Positions 56,797-64,000 of a DNA stretch of 64,000 bases are shown one piece after another. The stretch's first letter is position 1, and every line of letters starts with the position of its first letter. Under the pieces are notes generated by a model, which was not told where the DNA came from, searched no databases, and saw only the letters and a program-made list of their open reading frames with translations. The DNA is from Staphylotrichum longicolle (taxonomy: Eukaryota > Ascomycota > Sordariomycetes > Sordariales > Chaetomiaceae): contig JAHCVI010000002.1 of assembly GCA_019096155.1 (NCBI GenBank), forward strand, positions 4,340,001-4,404,000, given 5' to 3'. A program made the translations under genes and the position numbers.

Positions 56797-58179
56797 ATGG
56801 CGCCCTCACAAGCATCACATGTGCCCACCCTGGACAGCCTGATCAAGGCCTTCAACAACCAGCTGCTTGAGGCCTCAATCGAGTCTCTGATCTTGTAAGC
56901 TGATCTCGCTGTCGAGACCTGGTCCACGGCGTCTGACGTTGAGTCACAGCCTCCTCAAACGGCGGCAAGTCAAGGGCGACGAATGCGCGAAAGCGACCGC
57001 ACACATCCTCCGGCAGGTTGTCGCCAAATCCAAGTGGCACGATGTCGACCAGCTCCTGTCTAGAGTCCAGAGCGCTGGGTCGAGAGTGGCTCGGGCGGCC
57101 CCGCAGGAGCCCGTCATCGGAAACGTGGTACGACGCGTGCTGGGCCTGATCCGAGACGAGGCATCTGAGGACAGGAATGCCGATGATTATGGCAGCGAGG
57201 CGGCTTCCGACATCCAGAGCCTAGCTCCGAGCGCACCCCTGCCGCAGAGGCCACCCCCGGTTCCTGTCCGCCCCTCGCCCTCTGTCATCGCCGGCGGCGG
57301 TCTCCAAGTCTCCAAATCGATGTTCAACCTGCTCTCGGTGGCGGACACTGACTCACCTATGACTGGAGCCTCGACTCCGCTGTCGCAAGCGCAGCCGGCG
57401 AGCGTGCATGCGCTACGATCCGAGGTCATGGACGGGATTGAGGAGATTCTCGACGAAATCAACCAGGCCGACGATCAGATCGCCGGCTTTTCGGAGATTC
57501 AGATCCACCCAGGCGACTACGTGCTGGCCTACCAGCCGTCGAGGACTGTCGAGAGGTTCCTGGTCAAGGCTGCGTCAAAACGGCGCTTCACCGTGATCAT
57601 TGCTGGCCTCGAGTCCCCGACCCACGGCGCGACCGAGGCCCCCTATGCCGCGCTACGGAAGAAGCTCAACGGAGCTGGTGTTAAGACCATCAATCTGGCG
57701 AGCAACGGCTTGATGGCGTACATACCCCGGGTCAACAAGGTTATTTTCAGCGCAAAGGCCGTCTACCAAAACGGAGGGCTGCTCGTGGACAGCGGGTGTT
57801 GCATCGCTGCTCAGGCCGCGCACGAGTATCTCAAGCCCGTCATCGTCCTTTCGCCGGTGTACAAGTTCTGCCCTGAAGACCCGTCGGACGAGGTCTCGAG
57901 GGGAGAGCTGGGCAATCCGTCCGGCTACGTGAGCTACGCGAACGGTCCCGCGGTGGACGCACTCGACATTGAGAACACAGTCACGGATTACATTCCGCCA
58001 GAGCTCATTGACGTCTACTTGACGAATCTGTAAGTTGCCTCCTGGATTGTTTGTTTGTGTGTCGTGTGACTGACGTCTCCTTCAGGGGTCCTCAAACCAG
58101 GCACCATCTTGCCAGCATCCTGGCGGACCACTATAAAACCGAGGACATCGGATTTAACCTGCATCTCGGCGAGTCCTGA
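56797..58179 (+). CDS. gcd7: Translation initiation factor eIF2B subunit beta
   Basis: Three exons (56797-56894, 56950-58029, 58086-58179) encode 423 residues. The N-terminal helices (LDSLIKAFNNQLLEASIESLIFLLKRRQV, CAKATAHILRQVVAKSKW) lead to a Pro/Ser-rich linker. The Rossmann-like domain follows: GDYVLAYQPSRTVERFLVKAASKRRFTVIIAGLESP, VKTINLASNGLMAYIPRVNKVIFSAKAVYQNGGLLVDSGC and KPVIVLSPVYKFCP. The domain is the eIF2B alpha/beta/delta fold; VNKVIFSAKAV and the C-terminal DYIPPELIDVYLTNLGPQTRHHLASIL point to beta (Gcd7). It is part of the regulatory subcomplex of the eIF2 nucleotide exchange factor and senses eIF2-alpha phosphorylation. Confidence 0.92.
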
Positions 58180-58777
58180 AGCTGGCCTGCATCGGCACAT
58201 CCGAGCTCAGCCGAGCTGTAGGGCTGCCAGAGAACGCGACAGCCCCTTCGTGGCCCTAGAAGCGCATCGAACCTTGGGCCACCAACTGGCCTGCTTTATG
58301 GGCAGCCAATCTCGATGAATGACAGCACGTCCGGAAGCCAAATCACTGCCTCATCAGCGGGCCGCGTAAGCCAGGGGCGGCTTGCGTGGGACAAAGCTGC
58401 GGGGAACAAGCGAAGAAGCTCGACAGGGGGGCGATGTCAGCCAAGCCTTCCAGGATCGCACTCGCCAAGGGCCCCAACCCCGGGCCCTGGCGAATGGGAG
58501 GGCAGCCTGCTGACATGGGCCAGCGATTAAGCTTCCCCGAGCTTACGCCTCGGGCGAAGCTGAGGCTGCGACATGGCACTGTGACTCTTCTGCAGCACCC
58601 AATAAACCACATCACCCCACCATCCAGTGTCGCTCCTTGCCGCCTCTTTGTGTGCTGTATCGTGACCATCTTGCGAGGATTTTACATTTAATCACCGAGT
58701 TCCGTTAAAGCAGTGGCGAGCGGACGACAGTCCTCGACTTGAGCTCTGCTAGTTTGGCCCACTTACACGCACTCACC
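58180..58777. other. Intergenic region
   Basis: Between gcd7 and the Gly/His-rich gene, both on the plus strand. It shows no gene or clear repeat. Confidence 0.6.
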
Positions 58778-61302
58778 ATGAGTTCGCACCACGAGGATGT
58801 GCCTCCCCCGCCGTACACTGAGACAGACATCTTCTCGGCCTCGGGGAGAGACGCGCACCTAGCTGACGACACCTCTCGGTCCACCTCGTCCACCAATGGA
58901 GATGTGATTTATACCCCTCCCCTCACTCCCCGTAGCTCCCACCAGTCCAACTTCGCCGGTGAGGTCGACCACATCGCAAGCTCCGCTGCTGCTGCATACT
59001 TTGAGACACGCCCAGCGCCTCCCTTGAACAGCCAACCACACATCGTACACTTCCTCACCCTCACTGCGGGCTCTACCCCAGACACCCTGCCCTACCCCAG
59101 CGACCTCGCCGCTCGGGACGTCCGCTTCGAGGACTGGCAGACCTTTGCCAACTACTTGATGCCCCACCACTCAGCAACCTCCAACGAAGAAGTCATCGAC
59201 CGCAAGCTACGTGCCGAAGCCATGACTGCCACCAACACCAGCAACAAAAACGACGACGCCCGTTCCCAGTCCTCGGGCCGGAGCCACGCCGAAGCCCAGC
59301 TCAACCGCGTCCGCTCCCCGGTGGATGGCGGCGGCGGCGGCAGCTTCGATCCGGCCCAGCAGCGGCACGCCGTCGACACCACGGTGCACGAGTGGAACGA
59401 CGGCTTCTTCGGCCCCCGCCGCATCACCATCCAAGTCGACATCCTGCCCACCGCCACCACCACCACCAACAATAACAACAATAACATCCACGGCGACGGC
59501 CTGAACGAGATCCCTCCCCAGCCCGAGCAGCACTCGCCCCACATGCCGGGAGCATGGGACACCTCCTTCGACCAGCCCGCCGCCGCTGGCGCCGAAACAA
59601 CAGACCGGAACGGTCCCGGAGGCGGCCGATTCGGGTTCTTCTCGTCCTCTCCCTTTTCCGGGCGCGGGGGCCGCGGGGGCCGCGGCCGCGGCGGCGGTGA
59701 GTGTGGACGGGGGGGTGGCGGGTTCCGCTTCGCGGGGATCAACGTCGAGAACGACCGGGTGTCGATCGGGAACACCTTTGTCGCGGACGGCCGGGCGGGG
59801 TCGTTGCGGATCGGGGGCATCGTGGCGGACGGGAACGGGATCAGCATCAACGGCCAGCCGATGTTCCGCGGGACGGGGCTGCCGGGGCGGGGGAATAATG
59901 GGCTCTTTCCGGGACGGGGACGGTGGGGTGGGCCGCCTGGCTGGGGATCGAGAAGCCACGGGGGTTGGGGAGGTTGGGGTGGTGGTGGTGGTGCTTGGGG
60001 AAGGGGAGGAGGAGGCGCCTGCGGGAGGGGGGGAGGTCCGTGGGGACGCGGGGGCTGGTGGAACTCGTCGCCGGGGTGTGGTAGTCGGGGTGGTGGTGAC
60101 GAGGGAGATGAGAAGGGTCGGGGACGTGCAGAGCATCGGAGCCCGCCGGACCATCATCACCATCACTCTCATGGGAGCCGGCACCGGTCGCGGTCGAGCT
60201 CGGCGTCGAGCGCCACGTCCCGGTCGTCGTCTGTCCACTCCGAGTCCTCGGTCGGTTCTCTGCCGGACTACGACGACCTCAAGGACGTCCAGCTGCCGGT
60301 GGCGAAGCAGGTCCTCCAAGAGTCCCTTCACCACCCAGACCAGCCCATCACCAGGGAGAAGGTCAAGCAGATCAAGGCGCAGATCAAAGCCGCCAAGCAG
60401 TCTGCCGACCCGGCCGCCATGGTCGCCGACAAGGCCGCGCTCCGCCGCGAAGTCAAAGACCTCCTCCGCAGCTGGAAGCAGCTCAAGCGGACGCAGAAAC
60501 AAACGCGCAAGCAGCTCCGCCGCGAGCACAAGCAGCGCCGGCGGCAAGAGAAGCGCGAGCGCAGACAGGTCAAGCGCGACATCAAGCAGGCCGCGCGCCA
60601 GCTGAAGCGGGACATGCGCCGCGGCGGCGGCGGGCCGTTCGGCATGGGGCCCCCTCCCCCTCACCCTCCGCCGGGGATGATGCCTCCCATGCCGGGGATG
60701 ATGCCTCCCATGCCGCACATGCCGCACCCGCCCCCGATGCCGCACATGCCCCACCCCCTCCGATGCCTCACATGCCCCCCCCGCGCGGCATGCCCCCTCC
60801 GCCAGGCTACGACGACGACGACGACCACCACCACCACCCCCGCTCCGCCCCAGGCGCCTGGCCCGGCGACGACAAACATAACCACCACCACCACCACCCC
60901 GAGGACCCTCTTCACGACGAAGGCGTCTCGGGCGGCGGCGGCGGCGGCGGCGGCGCCTACCCGGCCTCCCAGGCCAAGTACCAAGCCGCCTGGGAGATGG
61001 AGGCCAAGGTGGCGGAGAAGGAGGCCGAGCTGCTGGCGCTGCACGAGCGGATCGTGGAGGAGCAGCAGCACAACATAGAGACACAGACACAGAGACAGGC
61101 CGAGAAGAGTAGTAGTAGTGGGAAGGGAGAGAAGGGCGGCGGCAGTGGTGGGGCGGGGCCTTCAAAAATGGAGGCGGAGGCGGTGGCGGTGGAGAGGGAG
61201 ATTGAGGAGCTGGCGAGGGTGATGGAGCGGCTGCGGACGGAGGCGGATGAGGAGTTCGCGAGGGAGTTGGCGGAGGAGGAGGAGAGGGCGTATCGGGGGT
61301 AG
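58778..61302 (+). CDS. Gly/Arg- and His-rich fungal protein with C-terminal coiled coil, frameshifted
   Basis: The ATG at 58778 starts MSSHHEDVPPPPYTETDIF. An acidic/Ser-rich start leads to a conserved-looking segment (FGPRRITIQVDIL), a long RGG/GWGG region around 59650-60100 (GRGGRGGRGRGGG; FRFAGINVENDRVSIGNTFV), a His/Arg/Ser linker, a strongly basic coiled coil (LRRSWKQ-like LLRSWKQLKRTQKQTRKQLRREHKQ) and a Met/Pro/His repeat. In that repeat, near 60745-60775, the plausible protein leaves the frame: PPRGMPPPPGYDDDDD through a coiled coil (AAWEMEAKVAEKEAELLALHERI) to the TAG at 61300 is read one base back. The original frame instead turns Thr/Ala/Arg-rich. One C is probably missing. Function unknown; RGG boxes suggest RNA binding. 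Confidence 0.6.
60675..60735 (+). repeat. Met/Pro-coding tandem repeat
   Basis: CCGGGGATGATGCCTCCCATG is repeated twice in tandem and followed by CCGCACATG copies, encoding PGMMPPM and PHM units just before the frame change. Confidence 0.75.
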
Positions 61303-61607
61303 TGTAGCGTAGTGCAGTGGGGCAGAGGGTTGGTGGGGTACGTAGGATGGGTTGGTGTTTCGGGTGTTTGTAGGGAGTTCTTTGGTCGTTTTGGGTAGTG
61401 TGCCTTTCTCGTGTGTCTTCATTTAGCCTCTCAATCAAAGTCATATCCAAACTATACCGGCCCGACCATCAGTGTAGTGACGGACTCGAGCGCAGAATCC
61501 CGCCTCGTGTCTAGTGTGTCAATGGTTTCCAAACATCTAACTTGAATGCCACGTACGTTTCATGGCCACAAACAACACCAGCTTTTTATTCCGCACGCCG
61601 GGCTCAC
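61303..61607. other. Convergent intergenic region
   Basis: 305 bp between two 3' ends; no gene. Confidence 0.65.
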
Positions 61608-62385
61608 TCAGCTACTTTTACTCTCCACCTTCTCTATCAACTCGCCAACGCCCAAAGCCCTCCCCACCTTGACCTTGATCTTCTGGTCGCTCTTACTCCC
61701 CGCCGCGGCGGGGTCCCGCCCGACGTCGCCGACGGCCTCGCCCTCATCGGCGTGCTCGGCGTCCTCGGCGTCGTCGCCCTTGGCCGCCTTCTTCTCCTTG
61801 CCCTCCTCGGCCTCCTCGCGGATCTGCTCGCGCAGAAAGTCGAGGTCGAGCTTCATGCAGTAGGCGTCCTCGCCGTCGGCGTAGTACTTGTGCTCCGTCT
61901 TTTCCGTCTTGAAGCCGAGGGTGTCGCGGTACAGGTGGATGGCGGCCTTGTTGGAGACGCGCACGTGCAGCGAGACGTAGTGGCCGCCAAAGGTCTCGAC
62001 CATGGCTAGTTCTGTTTTGGGGGAGGGGGGTTAGCATAAAAAAAAGTGTAGAAGTCGGGACAAGGGACATACGGCTCTGGCGCATCAGCTTCTCGGCAAT
62101 GCCCAGGCGGCGGTGGGTGCGCATGACGGACAGCGAGGTGATGTGGCCGTGCTGCACGCCGTCGGTCGGCTCCTCCTCCATCTTGGCGAGCACATAGCCG
62201 ACGATCTTGGGGTAGTCGTAGGGGGTCTTGGGCGGGCGCGAGACGTCGACGGCGACAAAGGACAGCTGCGGCCACGAGAGGGCGTGGTAGAGGTAGTACT
62301 TGAGGAAGTAGTTCTCGGGCAGATTCTCGATATTCGCGTGCTGGATCAGCGGAATGTCGGACGCGCGGAGCAGCCGGATGTCCAT
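61608..62385 (-). CDS. ard1: N-alpha-acetyltransferase catalytic subunit Ard1/Naa10
   Basis: Two exons (62385-62073, 62011-61608) with a 61-nt intron encode 238 residues. It begins MDIRLLRASDIPLIQHANIENLPENYFLKYYLYHAL, the classic Naa10 start. The GNAT fold follows, with VGYVLAKMEE, GHITSLSVMRTHRRLGIAEKLMRQS carrying the acetyl-CoA loop RRLGIA, and YVSLHVRVSNKAAIHLYRDTLGFK. The tail is charged (EEAEEGKEKKAAKGDDAEDAEHADEGE). With Nat1/Naa15 it forms NatA, which acetylates N-terminal Ser, Ala, Thr, Gly and Cys on ribosome-emerging chains. Confidence 0.95.
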
Positions 62386-62980
62386 GGTGGCTGGTTCTAC
62401 TCAGTATCGGTTTCGCTCCGGGGCGGCGACGAGTAAGGCCGGTGTTAGGGCTGGGTGGTGAGGCTGCGGTGCTGAGTCCCAAGGCCGAGTTCGAGTTGTC
62501 GACACACCGAGCTGCAGTGGGGCTGGGTCGAAATTCAATGGCATGGCTCCAGAAGGCCACGGCGCTGTGGGGCTGCCATCCATCCTCTGCCATCCCATGT
62601 GGGGACCCCTGTAGCCGCGCAAATGGCGGGGCAGCGCATCGAGGTGCGAGCTGGACCGACATCGCGGTGCGGGGCATAGATCCCACGCTTCCCCTGGCGC
62701 AAACTCCCTTCTCCAACTGCCAAAGAAGGAATGCGATGGTCACTTACACCGGGCCGCGGGGAGGTTGTGTCCACCTGTTATATTGGCGTCTGTATATAAG
62801 GATAAAGGAGAGTGCTTCTCAAATTGACTCGACTGGTCTCGGTTATTCCACTTCTGCACTCTTGCGCCTGTTGAACCTCTGCTCTGTTCAAAAGGGTCTC
62901 CAGTAGTTACTGCTCCTCTTTCGCCGTGATCGTCAGATTGATATAGCAGCAACACCGCACACACTCTCTCACGAGTCACC
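62386..62980. promoter_or_regulatory. Divergent spacer between ard1 and the dehydrogenase gene
   Basis: 595 bp upstream of both genes. A TATA-like TATATAA lies at 62793-62799, about 180 bp before the ATG at 62981. No regulator site is identifiable. Confidence 0.45.
62793..62799 (+). promoter_or_regulatory. Probable TATA box of the SDR gene
   Basis: TATATAA within TGTATATAAGG, the right distance and orientation for the plus-strand dehydrogenase. Confidence 0.45.
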
Positions 62981-63883
62981 ATGTCTCGGCCACTGGAAGG
63001 AAAGCTCGGGATTGTGACGGGAGCCTCTCGAGGTCGGTCTCATTCTCGAGAAACCCAACCAACAACCACCAGCTAGCTGACAGCACCAGGCATTGGCGCC
63101 GCCATCGCCGAGAACCTCGCGTCCAAGGGCTGCAACCTGGTCATCAACTACACCTCCTCCTCCTCGACCGAACCCTCGGCCGAGTTCGCCAAGAAGCTCT
63201 CCTCGACCTACAACATCCGCGCCGTGCCCATCCAAGCAGACATCGGCACGCCCACGGGGGGCCGCGACCTCATCGCTTCGGCGCGCGAGCACTTCACCGC
63301 CGCCAACCGCTTCCAGATCGACATCCTCATCAACAACGCGGGCATCGCGCGCAACGCCCTCCTCCCCGAGGTGACGGTCGAGGACTTCGAGTCGACCTAC
63401 CGCGTCAACGTGCTCGGCCCGCTGCTCGTCGTGCAGGCCGCCCAGCCGTACCTGCCGACGGACCGCTCCGGCCGCATCGTCAACATCTCGTCCGTCTCGT
63501 CGTCGACGGGCTTCGTGACGCAGTCGGTCTACGGCGGGACCAAGGCCGCCGTCGAGGCCATGACGCGCACCTGGGCGCGCGAGCTGGCTGAGAACGCCAC
63601 GGTGAACGCGGTCAACCCGGGTCCCGTGGAGGGGCCCATGTACAAGACCAACACGCCCGAGTTCCTGGAGGGGATCCACGGGTGGGTGCTGCACACGCCG
63701 CTGATGAAGGTGAGGGAGGGGGTGGACCCCGAGGACGTGGTCAAGGATGCAAAGGAGAGCGGGGGGAGGCCGGCGTGGACCAAGGAGGTGGCGGGCATCG
63801 TGGGGATGCTGTGGTGGGAGGAGGCCGGGTGGTGTACGGGGCAGGTGGTGTGTGCCAACGGCGGGATGGTGATGCTGCACTAG
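62981..63883 (+). CDS. Short-chain dehydrogenase/reductase (SDR family)
   Basis: Two exons (62981-63032, 63090-63883) with a 57-nt intron encode 281 residues. The NAD(P)-binding motif TGASRGIG is at 13-20, split by the intron, NNAG at 99-102, active-site Ser in NISSVSSS (151-155) and the YxxxK pair Y165/K169 (YGGTK). The C-terminal VNPGPVEGPMY and CANGGMVMLH are standard classical SDR. It is like fungal 3-ketoacyl-ACP reductase-type SDRs that reduce or oxidise small carbonyls; the substrate is not predictable. No targeting signal. Confidence 0.9.
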
Positions 63884-64000
63884 ACCTACTTTACTCTGTA
63901 GAATCCTTGGGGTTTGTTGTTTTTGGTTCCAAAGCAGAGGATATCCGTGGTGACTCAAATTTGCAATCCTTCAACTTTTATGCTTATGTCTTCGAATTGG
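63884..64000. other. Window end
   Basis: Short 3' flank of the SDR gene; nothing else visible. Confidence 0.6.

Noticed and set aside
59207..61450. 747-codon minus-strand frame opposite the Gly/His-rich gene
   Set aside because: Arg/Pro/His shadow of repetitive GC-rich DNA with no conserved segment.
1..64000. Biosynthetic or defence gene cluster
   Set aside because: No PKS/NRPS, terpene, transporter/regulator grouping or NLR-type genes; most genes are dispersed housekeeping functions.

Overview
The window looks like a chromosome segment from a filamentous ascomycete (Pezizomycotina, probably Sordariomycetes). Genes lie on both strands and are separated by 0.3-2.5 kb. Most carry short introns (about 47-160 nt) with GTRNGT-like donors, CTRAC/CTAAC branch sites close to the acceptor, and CAG/TAG acceptors. 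Coding DNA is GC-rich, and the gene set is eukaryotic housekeeping plus ascomycete-specific families. Gene models were built by joining open frames across visible splice sites; exon coordinates are in each entry. No rRNA, tRNA, CRISPR array, transposon or bacterial-type operon could be supported.

Layout. 0-5.2 kb: a UBR7/mlo2-like UBR-box protein (-) divergent from the replicative helicase subunit mcm2 (+), with E2F/MBF-like sites between them. 5.7-8.2 kb: a protein-kinase-like gene and an ascomycete family gene, both with broken frames. 8.5-15 kb: a large fungal protein of unknown function (-), a small membrane-anchored protein (+) and a secreted histidine phosphatase (-), plus a relic copy of the phosphatase 3' end at 7.0 kb. 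16.3-22.7 kb: atg2 (-). 23.9-25.8 kb: a flavin amine oxidase (-). 27.8-29.4 kb: a cytochrome b5/acyl-CoA dehydrogenase fusion (+). 30.2-31.7 kb: the zinc-knuckle protein gis2 (-), cut into eight exons. 34.2-36.3 kb: the DNA-end-resection factor sae2/CtIP (+). 37.5-40.6 kb: the deubiquitinase ubp3 (+). 41.9-43.0 kb: a GT8 glycosyltransferase (-). 43.8-45.8 kb: rex3 RNA exonuclease (-). 47.1-49.1 kb: a divergent mitochondrial pair, phb1 (-) and qcr8 (+). 50.6-52.2 kb: nem1 phosphatase (+). 53.7-54.6 kb: a small multi-pass membrane protein (+). 55.3-58.2 kb: divergent nhp2 (-) and eIF2B-beta (+). 58.8-61.3 kb: a Gly/Arg- and His-rich fungal protein (+). 61.6-63.9 kb: divergent ard1/naa10 (-) and a short-chain dehydrogenase (+).

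The genes do not form a biosynthetic or defence cluster. They cover DNA replication and repair (mcm2, sae2), ubiquitin (UBR7, ubp3), autophagy and lipid/nuclear-envelope biology (atg2, nem1), mitochondria (phb1, qcr8), translation and RNA (gis2, rex3, nhp2, gcd7), protein acetylation (ard1) and metabolism. The most unusual signal is technical or evolutionary. Five genes keep recognisable protein sequence only if the reader hops between frames, most densely in the ubp3 N-terminus, and nearly all hops can be explained by lost bases in GC-rich or homopolymer DNA. Other notable items are the micro-exons of gis2, long poly-C tracts inside two introns, the mcm2 promoter sites and the duplicated phosphatase tail. 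I did not find convincing evidence of a wholly new biological system.
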